From assembly GCA_031761405.1 (NCBI GenBank), contig JASEVX010000001.1, positions 44,805,669-44,869,668 of the forward strand: DNA of 64,000 nt, read 5' to 3'. Position 1 is the stretch's first letter; every line of letters begins with the position of its first letter. Positions 55,301 through 60,286 of this stretch are shown here, piece after piece. The notes below the pieces were generated by a model. It worked only from the letters and a program-made list of their open reading frames with translations, did not search any database and was not told the DNA's origin. Source of the stretch: Serripes groenlandicus. Taxonomy: Eukaryota; Mollusca; Bivalvia; Cardiida; Cardiidae. A program made the translations under genes and the position numbers.

Positions 55301-56157
55301 TTTTCCACATAGACTTAGCCCATTGGTGGAAGACGAATGACGCATGTCGTTTGTAAAGTTAAAATCCTTTCGCAGATGCAACACATCTGGGCAAACAACA
55401 ATATCTAGCCAAAAATATGAATAATATATTAAGATAAAAGTTTAATTATTAAATGGATTTGTCAATACATTGTGGCAAAAGGAGAAATTGCTTAACCCTT
55501 TACCTCATACGACAATTCTGCAGCAGACGACTTTGAACATATTTTGTCAAAAAGTAGAAAATCTCTATAATTGAATGGAGAACCTATGACTAAAAGTGGA
55601 AAACATTGTGGCAAAAGGAGAAATTGCACATTTTGTGCAATTTCATCTTTTGTCACTATGTTTTCAAATAGCCGTCTGCTGCAGAGGCGTCAGAAAGCGT
55701 CTTTATGAGGGAAAGGGTTAAAAAGGTTGTCTGCTGAAGTCTTCATGTGGGAAAGTGTTTAACCCATGATTACTACAACTGTCATCCATCTTTCAATGTT
55801 CATTAAATCAAAATGTGGTGGGCTGGTTAACCCTTTCCCACTTACAGACATATGTTGATGTATCTGCTTGAAGTTTTTAAATGTGCTGTATGTGGGAAAC
55901 GGTTAAATTATATATAAACTGTAAGCTGAGAATTTGTTTCCAAATCTCCAACAATGTTTTAAAGAGCAATCTGCTGTAGACATTTTCCTAAAATCAAATG
56001 TCACACAGATAAAATGTACCACTGTTAATATACAATATAATATGAGTAACAAATGGATGATACTTACCAAGATCATGTGACCTCCAGGTTGACTGAATAT
56101 CCTGGCAGCTCTGCAGATGTGATCAATCGCATCTCTAAAGAAAACCATCTGAGAGGC
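31208..56157 (-). CDS. axonemal dynein heavy chain gene, partial (13 exons seen)
   Basis: Exons from high to low coordinate: 56068-56157, 54230-54427, 52519-52884, 51514-51695, 49946-50054, 49072-49197, 43864-44118, 43277-43408, 42190-42285, 39643-39783, 38054-38269 (copied at 34521-34736), 32662-32780, 31208-31319. All have GT/AG boundaries and join into 714 codons without a stop. In order they cover AAA4 ([10 protein letters not shown]-loop), the CC1 stalk, the microtubule-binding domain, CC2, and AAA5 (RW...[28 protein letters not shown]). Dynein heavy chains are over 4000 residues, so this is a middle slice of the motor. The [16 protein letters not shown] and [13 protein letters not shown] segments fit axonemal inner-arm types, possibly DNAH14-like; the exact paralogue is unproven. 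Introns are full of MITEs. Confidence 0.9.
31345..31500 (-). repeat. TTAA MITE, shortened, in dynein intron
   Basis: TTTTACCCTTTGCCAAATGC to CCCAGGAAAGAGTAA; hairpin lost. It begins about 26 bases upstream (in gene sense) of the exon at 31208-31319. Confidence 0.5.
31501..31883. other. dynein intron, no recognisable content
   Basis: AT-rich intron sequence with one weak MITE-like GTGGAAAAAGTAGAAATTGC near 31623. Confidence 0.4.
31884..32313. repeat. TTAA MITE and a diverged second copy in intron
   Basis: 31884-32077 is a + copy with TTAA at both ends. 32129-32313 is a - copy with a decayed left terminus and TCTGCTGCTGCAGAATTC arm. Confidence 0.65.
32662..32780 (-). CDS. dynein heavy chain exon 12 (AAA5 end)
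   Basis: 119 bases: [20 protein letters not shown], then [13 protein letters not shown] and two bases of a Ser codon finished by the next exon. [11 protein letters not shown] is one of the most conserved strings in dynein heavy chains. Boundaries TTCTTTAG|GTG and AAG|GTAGAG. Confidence 0.92.
32830..33125 (+). repeat. element remnant with GGTCAAGGTCA and GACAGACGGACA tract
   Basis: AACCGCTGAAGACGG near the start, CCAAGGTCAAGGTCAAAG at 32898, and a (GACA/GACG)n tract at 33016-33072 just before GCTAGAGCAATCC. It resembles the architecture of the element at 11268-12331 with only one core unit. Confidence 0.55.
33250..33411 (-). repeat. TTAA MITE cut off at the right
   Basis: Left end TAACCATTTCCCTCATATA, hairpin GAAATTGTTCAAAACTAACAATTTC; the copy stops at TTATAGAGATTTTC. 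Its sequence reappears inverted beside the N gap (37020-37150). Confidence 0.7.
33620..35445. repeat. 1.83-kb segment, first copy
   Basis: Appears identical base for base to 37153-38978 (offset 3533). Contains a decayed element of the CTCAGGTGAGCTAAAAAG family (to about 34290), a dynein exon, a MITE half (34764-34860) and part of a MITE. It starts near ATCGCCGTCCCCGC and ends inside a MITE hairpin at ATGTTTTCAA. Confidence 0.92.
34521..34736 (-). CDS. dynein exon 11, second occurrence (duplicate)
   Basis: 216 bases, same sequence as 38054-38269. Both boundaries are phase 0, so splicing in both would add a repeated 72 residues without a frameshift; only one copy fits the dynein fold. Likely an assembly duplicate. 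Confidence 0.85.
35318..35840 (-). repeat. run of TTAA MITEs
   Basis: 35318-35489 begins TTAACCCCCCTTTCCCTCATA and keeps a good hairpin, but its right half differs from the duplicate at 38851-39082. 35490-35732 is an older copy, and 35729-35840 a left half. Confidence 0.65.
35841..36205. other. dynein intron, no recognisable content
   Basis: No ORF with protein resemblance; TTGTGAATGGGGCCCATTTCC and neighbouring sequence look like a decayed repeat. Confidence 0.35.
36206..36266 (+). repeat. SINE 3' end
   Basis: ATGATATACTGTTGAAAACGG followed by CATTATACACCATTC and a (CAAA)n tail, as at the 3' ends of the tRNA-derived SINEs here. The head is missing. Confidence 0.55.
36274..36500 (+). mobile_element. 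TTAA MITE, older copy
   Basis: CTTTTTCCCACATACAGC to CTACAGTTGGGAAATG; strong hairpin GAAATTGCTCCTTTTGAGCAATTTC. Confidence 0.68.
36501..36819. other. spacer before the gap
   Basis: ACAGTTACAACTGTTTCACG at about 36651 with AAAACAGTTGTGTAACTGG at 36614 forms inverted ends resembling those of the element at 50495-50741, in decayed form. Nothing else recognised. Confidence 0.4.
36820..37019. other. assembly gap, 200 N
   Basis: A round 200-base run of N, a usual placeholder for a scaffold join of unknown length. Confidence 0.98.
37020..37150 (-). repeat. inverted copy of 33304-33460 at the gap edge
   Basis: Bases 37020-37114 are the reverse complement of about 33365-33460. Bases 37115-37150 continue the match to 33304 with about 22 bases of the MITE hairpin missing. 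Confidence 0.85.
37153..38978. repeat. 1.83-kb segment, second copy
   Basis: Same sequence as 33620-35445. To its right the MITE continues as a normal copy to TTAA at 39082, whereas the first copy switches to another MITE's right half. Confidence 0.92.
38054..38269 (-). CDS. dynein heavy chain exon 11 (AAA5)
   Basis: 216 bases, 72 codons: [20 protein letters not shown], then [25 protein letters not shown] and a segment ending TVDAHQ. RW...L.GD.L.AA..V.Y.G.FT..YR is the AAA5 signature that follows the stalk. Acceptor ATTTGTAG|GTG, donor CAG|GTATGA. Confidence 0.92.
38851..39082 (-). mobile_element. TTAA MITE spanning the right edge of the duplication
   Basis: TTAACCCCCCTTTCCCTCATA to GTGGGAAAGGGTTAA, with both halves complementary in the usual way, so this is the undisturbed arrangement. 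Confidence 0.75.
39138..39630 (+). repeat. two older TTAA MITEs
   Basis: 39138-39362 is degenerate. 39411-39630 runs from CCCGTTTCCCACATAC to GTGAAAGGATTAA and ends about 12 bases from the dynein exon at 39643. Confidence 0.6.
39643..39783 (-). CDS. dynein heavy chain exon 10 (stalk CC2)
   Basis: 141 bases, 47 codons of charged coiled coil ([18 protein letters not shown]) ending [16 protein letters not shown]. The RL.RA..LI..L..E pattern marks the return strand of the stalk into AAA5. Acceptor TTCTACTGTAG, donor AAG|GTACAG. Confidence 0.9.
39812..40359 (+). repeat. TTAA MITEs in intron
   Basis: 39812-39984 is an old - copy (CTTTCCCTGAAATAGAC ... GGAAAACGGTTAA). 40130-40359 is a full young + copy with hairpin GAAATTGCTCGTTTTGAGCAATTCC. 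Confidence 0.75.
40440..40705. repeat. two tandem units sharing CATGTCCAAAGGGCAC
   Basis: About 40508-40602 and 40621-40701 share CATGTCCAAAGGGCACT and GGCAGGTGATTACAGAC followed by TAAAGAAGAAATTTGCT. GGTTGCCTAATTAACCTTTTGC before them is related to sequence at 35056 and 23203. Confidence 0.55.
40795..42073 (+). mobile_element. element of ~170-bp repeats ending CTCAGGTGAGCTAAAAAG
   Basis: Six diverged units with the landmark GAAGATTTTTTAAGTTTTCAC at about 40951, 41117, 41284, 41471, 41644 and a variant at 41813, plus GGCGGCCATGTTTTT and CAACATGGCTTGAAGGAATC. The end holds a GACGGACGCCGGACGACGC tract, then CGATCACAATAACTCACC and TCAGGTGAGC. A C-run (41333-41350) lies inside. Confidence 0.75.
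42190..42285 (-). CDS. dynein heavy chain exon 9 (stalk CC2)
   Basis: 96 bases, 32 codons: [20 protein letters not shown] and on to [10 protein letters not shown], typical of the start of the second stalk helix. The initial Met is internal, not a start. Acceptor TTTATTTACAG, donor AAG|GTGAGA. Confidence 0.9.
42325..42640 (-). repeat. older TTAA MITE split by a SINE
   Basis: TTAATCATTTCCTGAGGCCTCTGC on the left of the SINE and CAAAAAACATTGTGGCAAAAG on the right belong to one MITE. Confidence 0.65.
42362..42568 (-). mobile_element. tRNA-derived SINE with 12-bp target duplication
   Basis: On the - strand: AGTGGTGCAGAGGTAGAGCG (A box) and GGTTCGAGTCCCG (B box), then a body ending in an AT-rich tail. 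ACAGATAGCTTT flanks it at 42350-42361 and 42569-42580. A tRNA gene is not supported because the rest cannot fold as one. Confidence 0.85.
42641..42826 (+). repeat. end fragments of a CACCTTG-type molluscan repeat
   Basis: GGACAGTAAGTGATCACAAAAGCTCACCTTG occurs in two versions (about 42661 and 42771), the second running on to CTTCGTGCTTAGGTGAAC. Confidence 0.55.
42834..43060 (+). mobile_element. TTAA MITE, older copy
   Basis: AAACCCTTTTCTACATAATAC to CATGTGGGGAAGGGTAA; hairpin AATAGCTCATAATGAGCCATT. Confidence 0.6.
43277..43408 (-). CDS. dynein heavy chain exon 8 (after MTBD)
   Basis: 132 bases, 44 codons: Tyr-Thr-Lys-Asp followed by [20 protein letters not shown] and [12 protein letters not shown]. 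The F.P..V...S.A.KSICQWV pattern belongs to the region linking the microtubule-binding domain to the second stalk helix. Acceptor ATTTTTTTACAG, donor AAG|GTAAGT. Confidence 0.92.
43409..43863. other. dynein intron, no recognisable content
   Basis: 455 bases of AT-rich intron without a recognisable repeat. Confidence 0.4.
43864..44118 (-). CDS. dynein heavy chain exon 7 (microtubule-binding domain)
   Basis: 255 bases, 85 codons: [20 protein letters not shown], then [48 protein letters not shown] and [15 protein letters not shown]....I.E.R....PP..V..V..AV and P.W..AK..L.D..FL are hallmarks of the stalk tip. Acceptor TTATTTACAAACAG, donor AGA|GTAAGA. Confidence 0.93.
44277..44789 (+). mobile_element. 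ACTAGAAC...GGGGGTAT element, itself split by a MITE
   Basis: AACTAGAACTATCACTGAAG at the left, CCCTCTTCTTCGAAGGGGGT at the right, with a GACCGACAGACAAACCGACA tract just inside. The copy at 52974-53246 shows the same body without the MITE that interrupts this one at 44364-44596. Confidence 0.78.
44364..44596 (+). mobile_element. TTAA MITE, young form, third level of nesting
   Basis: TTAACCCTTTCCCTCATATG to GTGGGAAAGGGTTAA with TTAA on both sides, hairpin GAAATTGCTCGTTTTGAGCAATTTC. Confidence 0.85.
44890..45048 (+). repeat. TTAA MITE left part, continued at 46472
   Basis: ATCAAATCTGCAGCTC and hairpin half up to CACACTGTTTTCAAA; GGTCTGCTGCAGATGCATC at 46471-46490 completes it beyond the next element. 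Confidence 0.65.
45051..46470 (+). mobile_element. element of ~170-bp repeats, longer copy
   Basis: Starts ACAAGAGGGCCATGATGGCC and ATCGCTCACCTGA, ends ACTCACCTTGAGCAAAGC and TCAGGTGAGCTAAAAAG. About seven units with GAAGATTTTTTAAGTTTTCAC and CAATCAACTTGGCTTGAAGG. Same family as 40795-42073, but with both ends, and inserted in a MITE. Confidence 0.8.
46640..46950. repeat. TTAA MITE and the left half of another
   Basis: 46640-46864 is a - copy with TTAA at both ends. 46861-46950 is the left part of a + copy (TTAACCCTTTCCCACATAC ... TTGTAGGTATA), continued after the next element at about 48829-48890. Confidence 0.75.
46951..48828 (+). mobile_element. ACTAGAAC...GGGGGTAT element with expanded tandem core
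   Basis: Ends ACTAGAACTATCACTGAATG and TTTATCGGGGGTAT match the shorter relatives at 44277 and 52974. Between them is an array of about 145-155 bp units alternating between two types (CTCTACCATTGTATGTAG and GTATCATCCTATGAAG), so the higher-order repeat is about 300 bp. Each unit has AGAGTTATGGTTC and ACTTCCTCT; AACAAAGGGCAATAACTCTG separates them. A (GACC)n tract (48731-48768) precedes the right end. Confidence 0.82.
48829..49071. other. rest of a MITE and dynein intron
   Basis: ATTACTGAAAAAAGTTG and GAAATTGCTCGTTTTGAC complete the MITE of 46861; the remaining intron shows nothing else. Confidence 0.5.
49072..49197 (-). CDS. dynein heavy chain exon 6 (stalk CC1)
   Basis: 126 bases, 42 codons of charged coiled coil: [16 protein letters not shown], then [21 protein letters not shown]. 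Acceptor TGTTTCTTGCAG. The donor chosen is GAT|GTAGGT, which leaves phase 0 as needed by the next exon; the GT four bases later would create a stop. Confidence 0.88.
49222..49312 (+). repeat. MITE right-half fragment
   Basis: AAATGCTGCAGATGCTTC and CATCTGCATGTGGTAAATGG. It starts about 25 bases from the neighbouring dynein exon. Confidence 0.5.
49435..49705 (-). mobile_element. tRNA-derived SINE
   Basis: Minus-strand copy with AGTTTGAATCCTAGCTTGG (B box region), the CCAACATTCTTTCC body, AACTGGCTGCC and a tail GGCGTTTAACCTG before AATCAATCAAT. The A box is weak. Confidence 0.7.
49946..50054 (-). CDS. dynein heavy chain exon 5 (stalk CC1)
   Basis: 109 bases: one base finishing a Lys codon, then [44 protein letters not shown]...V..M...L..L.P is the start of the first stalk helix. 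Acceptor GTGATGTTTTAG, donor AAG|GTACGA. Confidence 0.9.
50231..50811 (+). repeat. two TTAA MITEs, the second hosting another element
   Basis: 50231-50407 begins with a partial tandem copy of its own left arm (CATACAACAATTCTGCTGCAA twice). 50404-50811 starts in the shared TTAA, is interrupted at 50495-50741, and ends GGGATGTGGTTAA. Confidence 0.72.
50495..50741. mobile_element. MITE with CGAGGGCTTGGCGTGAAAC ends, AATT target copy
   Basis: 247 bases. The terminal 28 or so bases are perfectly inverted (CGAGGGCTTGGCG...CGCCAAGCCCTCG). AATT flanks at 50491-50494 and 50742-50745, inside the GAAGAAATTGCTC hairpin of a TTAA MITE. The centre holds GCCATTGCTCGTTCTGAGCAATGGC, a 10-bp stem with 5-base loop. 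Confidence 0.88.
50998..51148 (-). repeat. AACAG repeat, unassigned repeat and 22-base G run
   Basis: (AGAAC)n at 50990-51000, TATCTTTATTTCATTCAGGG in the middle, and G at 51127-51148. The layout suggests the 3' end of a retroposon on the - strand, not identified further. Confidence 0.45.
51158..51394 (-). mobile_element. TTAA MITE, older copy
   Basis: ATTATTTCCCTTTCCTACATG, CTTTCTGACCCCTCTGCAG, hairpin GAAATTGCTCTAAACGAGAAATTTC, and GTTGTATGTGGGCATGGG. Confidence 0.65.
51514..51695 (-). CDS. dynein heavy chain exon 4 (AAA4 to stalk)
   Basis: 182 bases: [20 protein letters not shown], then [20 protein letters not shown] and [17 protein letters not shown] plus two bases of a Lys codon. H.SV......F....R..Y.TP.SY.ELI..Y..LL is the classic link into the stalk. 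Acceptor ATTTCATACAG, donor AA|GTAAGG. Confidence 0.93.
51829..51877 (-). repeat. MITE right-end fragment
   Basis: AAAGTCATCTGCTGCATATTTG to GTAAGTGGGAAAGGGTTAA. Confidence 0.55.
51878..52127. repeat. two direct copies of about 120 bases
   Basis: AAACAAGCTTGGAGATTTTAA at 51877 and AAACAAGTTTGGAGATTTTGA at 51995 each lead into TTGATCTGGATCTGCACTG and ACCAACTTGCACC, and end at GTCAAAATGAGTTTAT. Confidence 0.68.
52131..52475 (+). repeat. TTAA MITE and a following fragment
   Basis: 52131-52328 runs from CCCTTTTCCACATACAAC to GAGGGAAAGGGTTAA. 52325-52436 is a degenerate right part with hairpin arms AGTAGAAATTAAGCAATTTCTCC. Confidence 0.65.
52519..52884 (-). CDS. dynein heavy chain exon 3 (AAA4)
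   Basis: 366 bases, 122 codons: [20 protein letters not shown], then a charged stretch, [40 protein letters not shown] and [35 protein letters not shown] and the PSL.NCCTIDW motif identify AAA4 of an axonemal heavy chain. The first is followed by acidic residues as in the family. Acceptor TTTTAATTTCCAG, donor CAG|GTCAGT. Confidence 0.95.
52903..53405 (+). repeat. older TTAA MITE split by a GGGGGTAT element
   Basis: Left part to TATGGAAA (52973) and right part from ATATCTATAAATGATGTAAG (about 53247) to GCAAGTCGGTGATAGTTAA. Confidence 0.65.
52974..53246 (+). mobile_element. ACTAGAAC...GGGGGTAT element, short form
   Basis: About 273 bases: ACTAGAACTATCACTGAAG, AGGGCCATAACTCTG, CACATCTCCTCTTGGTATAG, a (GACC/GACA)n tract and CTTTGAAGGGGGTATA. 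It is the uninterrupted counterpart of 44277-44789. Confidence 0.78.
53406..53858. other. dynein intron, no recognisable content
   Basis: AT-rich intron sequence without a repeat I can name. Confidence 0.4.
53859..54068 (-). mobile_element. TTAA MITE, young form
   Basis: TTAACCCTTTCCCTCATATAG to GAGGGAAAGGGTTAA, missing about 20 bases of the left arm (the GCCTCTGCAGCAG part). Confidence 0.8.
54230..54427 (-). CDS. dynein heavy chain exon 2 (AAA4 P-loop)
   Basis: 198 bases, 66 codons: [20 protein letters not shown], then [40 protein letters not shown] and DIVK. The Walker A motif is GLDGCGKST, a canonical GxxxxGK[ST] where many axonemal AAA4 modules have Gly-Arg-Gln-Ser variants. EFR.D.K......G......VFL..D..I is AAA4-typical. 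Acceptor ATGTATAG, donor AAG|GTAAAT. Confidence 0.94.
54540..54893 (-). repeat. two older TTAA MITEs, both shortened
   Basis: 54540-54694 keeps the AAATTGTCTGCTGCAGATTCG arm. 54729-54893 has TTAA at both ends, hairpin GAAATTGCTCATTACGAGAAATTTC and GTGTCAGAAAGTGTCTGTATG at the right. Confidence 0.6.
55163..55348 (-). mobile_element. tRNA-derived SINE, head missing
   Basis: Same family as 49435-49705: GGCGTTTAACCCC tail before AATCAATCAATC, AACTGGCTGCTTTTCC body; the promoter part is gone. Confidence 0.65.
55359..55765 (+). repeat. TTAA MITE nested in another TTAA MITE
   Basis: The inner full young copy is 55492-55721. The outer copy is interrupted in its hairpin loop (GAGAAATTGC|TTAA) and resumes AAAAGGTTGTCTGCTGAAG to GTGGGAAAGTGTTTAA. 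Confidence 0.8.
55827..55906 (-). repeat. TTAA MITE reduced to its two ends
   Basis: TTAACCCTTTCCCACTTACAG and GTATGTGGGAAACGGTTAA with 40 bases in between. Confidence 0.7.
56068..56157 (-). CDS. dynein heavy chain exon 1 of those seen (AAA4 start)
   Basis: 90 bases, 30 codons: [20 protein letters not shown] and [10 protein letters not shown], leading into [10 protein letters not shown] of the next exon. LVLF.DA..H..R..R....P.GH.LLVG is the entry to the AAA4 P-loop in dynein heavy chains. Acceptor CCATATTTACAG, donor TTG|GTAAGT. No earlier exon was found up to base 64000. Confidence 0.92.
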
Positions 56158-56720
56158 CTGTAAATATGGACAACATAGAATGTAAATTACACACACTGGT
56201 AGTAGTATTACAGTGGTAACATAGGTAAATAACTTCCTCAATTTCATCAAAGACAATTGTTCCAGGGGGGACAAAATCTTATATAATAATTCCCCAAAAA
56301 TATTTTAATAATTATCTCAAATTTAACAACAGAAGATAGACTTCAATTCAGCCAGATAATATAATATGTTGCTTCATTTATCAATAATCTGAGAAAAAGG
56401 TCATTTCTAGCACAGGCATGTCAAAGGTCAAATCTAAGTTACAGTTTGTTAAAGTAGTATTTGAAATAGATATAAGAATTTATGTTGAAGTCAATACCAA
56501 TGTATATCAACATCATAAGAATTTGATCTTTGACTCTATGCAAAACACTCTTGAATTCACATGAAAACACCTTTTCTGTGTATTGCCCTTAGCGGCAAGG
56601 TCATTTATTTACTTCATAATTAAACAAGTTTATAAAATTAGGTCTGTAATGATGCAAAACATGTTCAAATTCATTGAATAAAGATCCCCCTGCAAAAGAG
56701 GCATTTGGGAAAGAATGCTT
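56158..56720. other. no recognisable content
   Basis: Presumed dynein intron; no exon-like ORF with acceptor and donor seen. Confidence 0.4.
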
Positions 56721-57160
56721 TCAACCTTGGCTGAGATTTGATTAATATGATTGTCAGCTGAAGAACCTTCACAAGATAGCTCTAAACTTTGACCTATTGA
56801 CTTAGTTCTTGAATCCACATGACTTATTTTCGAACTCGGCCTGGATTTGATGGAGATTAATATTCTGATGAACTTTCATGACGATTCGATGAAAAATGTG
56901 ACCTTTATAGTGTTCACTAAATTTAACCTAGAGACATATTTATTCACATCATATGACCCAGTTTCGAACTTGAAATAGATTTGATTTAGATGAATGTGTC
57001 TTATGGTGTTCACAAGGTTTTACTTATCTTTTACAGAATGTGACCCAGTTTTGAACTTGACTGATATTTGATGAGGTTGAATGTTGTGATGAACATTCAT
57101 AAAGATTGGATGTAGGATGCGGCCTCTATGGTGTTTACAAGGAAATTGGGATAATAACTA
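56721..57160 (+). repeat. decayed copy of the TGACCTAGTTTTTGAACTTG repeat
   Basis: TTCGAACTCGGCCTGGATTTG, CCCAGTTTCGAACTTG and CCCAGTTTTGAACTTG landmarks at about 130-base spacing, the same family as 21349-21958. Confidence 0.55.
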
Positions 57161-57355
57161 TGCTTTACAGTACATATACAATATAAGCGCAAGGAAAAAT
57201 TACTCTGGTGTTCTGGCGTGATGTGGCATTTCCCTATGCGGTAATATTTCCATTAGGATTTAATCAAATACCTTGAATAACATCTTAGATATGAATACAG
57301 ACGGACGGACGGAAAATGCCAATCCAATATCCCAGCCACCTTCAGAGGTAGATAA
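57161..57355. repeat. tail of an element with GACGGACGGACGG
   Basis: ATACAGACGGACGGACGG at 57296 followed by AATGCCAATCC recalls the ends of other elements here; the body is not recognisable. Confidence 0.4.
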
Positions 57356-57585
57356 TTGAACCTTTCCAACATACAGCAAATCTGCAGCAGACGACTTTGA
57401 AACATCTAGACAAAAACATGGAAAATCTCTATAAATGATAGTATGAGTACTGTACAACAGTTGATAACATTGTGGCAAAAGATGAAATTGCACGCTCTGA
57501 GCAACTTTTCCTTTTGTCACAAAGTTTCAAAAGTTGCTGCTGCAGAGGCGCATGTCAGAAATGTTTAAATAAGCGAAAAGGTTAA
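57356..57585 (+). mobile_element. TTAA MITE, older copy
   Basis: TTGAACCTTTCCAACATACAG to AGCGAAAAGGTTAA, arms TCTGCAGCAGACGACTTTG and GCTGCTGCAGAGGCG. Confidence 0.7.
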
Positions 57586-57897
57586 ATAAGACATAAGAAT
57601 GTATTTAGTCCTCATATTTGGAATTTTACCCTTTACAAACAACTTTAGATTTTGGGCTAAGACATCCTCTTAGATAAATCAAATTTTTCATCAATGTTTT
57701 CAACTGTAGATCAAAACTATATTTAATTGTTTTTACAGGTAATACATTGTTTTCTTCAGATGTATTCAAATAAGATGACTCTAAAACTATCACATCTGTT
57801 TAAAAGTTATGACAGACATATGATATCATAGTTGAAGCATTATTGATTACTTTGACATATACCTAAATAAGAGATAAATTAGTCTTTTTTAAGAACA

Positions 57898-58113
57898 TTA
57901 ATTCTTTCCCATATATATACCAAATCTACAGCAGATAACTTTGAATACATCTAGACAAAAATATGGAAATTCTATAAGTGATAAAATAAATATTGAATAG
58001 AGTTGAAACAATTGTGGCAAAAGGAATTTTTTGCTCCTTGTAAGCCATTTCTCCTTTTGCTACAATGATTTAAACAGTCGTCTGCTGCAGATGAGTCAAA
58101 ATGAAAAAGGTTT
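57898..58113 (+). mobile_element. TTAA MITE, older copy
   Basis: TTAATTCTTTCCCATATATA, arms ATCTACAGCAGATAAC and CAGTCGTCTGCTGCAGATG; right end decayed. Confidence 0.6.
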
Positions 58114-58423
58114 CAAAGATATAGTTGAAAATGCATATAAGATTGAGTATGATTAATTGTGAGGGAACTTTAGGAGCAAGCATTATGGTTTGACGTGTGA
58201 AATGGATCAAGCGCCATTTGGGATGCTTTAGTTAGAAAACCAACTTTAGGGCATTTTCAATTTGTGAAGGTCCAGATCAACAAAAGAACAACTCATTCTT
58301 ATTTTGATCTGCATAGTTCACCAGCTACATTTGACTTGGATAAAATGAATAAAAGGCTGATCTATATCTTCACCGTGACAAATATCCCAAGGTTGACTCT
58401 GCTGGATCACAGCTGAATCACTG
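58114..58423. other. no recognisable gene
   Basis: Contains AAGGTCCAGATCAACAAAAG, similar to short dispersed pieces near 28800 and 51900; nothing else. Confidence 0.35.
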
Positions 58424-58551
58424 TTAACCCTTTCCCACATGCAATAATTTTCCAGCAGATGACTTTGAAAAAACTATGGCCAAAAGAATTTGGAAAATCC
58501 CTTTTTTTCAAAGTCATCTGCTGGAAGATTATTGCAGGAGGGAAAGGGTTG
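58424..58551. mobile_element. short palindromic TTAA MITE variant
   Basis: The left 46 bases (CCCTTTCCCACATGCAATAAT ...CCAGCAGATGACTTTG) and right 46 (CAAAGTCATCTGCTGG...GGAGGGAAAGGG) are nearly perfect inverted copies, leaving only about 30 bases in the middle. The right TTAA has become TTGC. Confidence 0.75.
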
Positions 58552-58668
58552 CCAAGAGATAATTATGCATGTTATTGAATTGTTTTTAACATTTTGAAAG
58601 AGGACCACCTTTGCAATTTTTCTGTGAAGTTACTTGTAAATTGGACTTAAAGGAGAAGATTTAGATAG

Positions 58669-58896
58669 TTAACCCTTTCCCACCTACAGACACATTTTGA
58701 CACTATAGCAGCAGACAACTTTTGAAAACATTGCGACCAAAGGTGAAATTGCTCAAGATGAGCAATTTCTCCTTTGACTACAATGTTTCAACTTTATTTA
58801 ACAATTAAGCTTTCTTTTATGGAGATTTTTCAGGTTTTTGTTACTATGCTTTCAAAGTTGACTGCTGTAGATTTGTTGTATGTGGAAAAGGGTTAA
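58669..58896 (-). mobile_element. TTAA MITE, older full copy
   Basis: TTAACCCTTTCCCACCTACAG to TGTGGAAAAGGGTTAA, hairpin GAAATTGCTCAAGATGAGCAATTTC. Confidence 0.78.
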
Positions 58897-59094
58897 TAGA
58901 CAGTAAATAATCACAATAACTCATGACACTAAGCGCCCAGGTGTGCTTGAAATACATGTGAGAGTTTAACAGGATAGAATAGCCATCTGAAAATAAGCTT
59001 TGCTTTTATAACATAAAAGGAAATGTAAGTTGCTTCTTATTAAGAGAAAAGTTTTGTTTTCTAACAAAATATGAATAACTTCTTCATTGTATTT

Positions 59095-59580
59095 TCAGTT
59101 CAAACCCCAGCTTGGCAAATATTCTTTCCGATGTTTGACTAAAGTCAATGAGACTAGCATCATTCGTCCAGGGGCGTAGCTTTGCAATAATCAATGTGTG
59201 GGCCGTCTCGTGAGAAAATCAACATTGTGGACTCTGCGTAAAGTATTGACCCGGATCAGCCTAAGCATGCCACACAGGCGTACCCGGATATACACTTTTC
59301 GCCTCCTGTGGATTTTCTGTTTCAGGAATCACTACTCTATCCATTCCCCCTTAGACGGAATGTGTCGGCCGGATCAGTCTGCGCGGACAGCGCAGGCTGA
59401 TCTGGTCGATACATTACGCAGATGTGTATCGCCGTAGCTGCATTTTGGGGCATTTTTAGAAAACAATGTGTAGGCACGTGCCTACAGTGCCTAAAGGGAG
59501 CTACGCCCCTGTCGTCTGCCACCATTGGGCTAACAGTCAATGTGAAAAAGCCAGGAAACACATGAGTAGGTGTATTTTCA
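59095..59580 (+). repeat. SINE interrupted by a CAGGGGCGTAGC element
   Basis: CAGTTCAAACCCCAGCTTGG and CAAATATTCTTTCCGATG at the left, then TGCCACCATTGGGCTAACAG and CCAGGAAACACATGAG at the right of the insertion. The SINE's head is missing. Confidence 0.68.
59169..59511. mobile_element. element with CAGGGGCGTAGCT inverted ends
   Basis: CAGGGGCGTAGCT at 59169 and AGCTACGCCCCTG ending at 59511; TCGTC on both sides (59164-59168, 59512-59516). Termini look hAT-like, but a 5-base flank match is not the 8 bases expected. Its interior (about 59199-59445) is related to the MITE at 24322-24588. Confidence 0.75.
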
Positions 59581-59639
59581 CTACATATATATTCATAATT
59601 AAACATAGTATCATGAACATGTAAGGTGAGAAAATTAAG

Positions 59640-60286
59640 AGGTTAGGTATGTGTGTGGTTTTTCAACATTTATAGTGTATGTGAAGAAAAATTCAGGGAA
59701 TATTGAATAAATCATCAGTTGATTATCAAAAGTGACTATTGGGATTAACAAAATTAACATTGATGATCCTTCTTTTCTGTTTACTTCAAATTACAGGGTG
59801 GACGGGGTTTCACTCTTTTTTAGCAGATTGCAAAAAATGCAAGGAAATTAATCAATAATGTAGTTTACTATTGACCAGTAAGACAACTTTTGATGATAAA
59901 TGGAGCAGAAGACTATTAAAAGAATAGAAATTTCTTTTTTCCTACAAGTTCAAAATCTGTTTTTAAGAACTTTTTTTTTTCCAAAGCAGATGACTCTAAA
60001 ACTGTATCAGGCAAACAATAAAATTATAGGAATCTCGGCATCATTCGGATATCAGGGTTTGAGTTTGAATTATTAAAATAAACATTAGTGGGTGTTACAG
60101 ATTAAATGAAATAAAATGAAAACAAAACAAAATGAGAATGAATTCAAAAGCTGCCCCAGCCACTGCCCTCACCCAAGACCCTTCCATGCCATCTTGATCA
60201 TACTGTGTCAAAAGTAAAATATAATATGCTGAACTAATAGTACATCTTTTGAAAAGTAAAAAATTTGATGAGGTAAATTTCTTGTC
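59640..60286. other. no recognisable content
   Basis: AT-rich; CCAAAGCAGATGACTCTAAAACTG near 59981 may be a MITE remnant. Confidence 0.35.
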
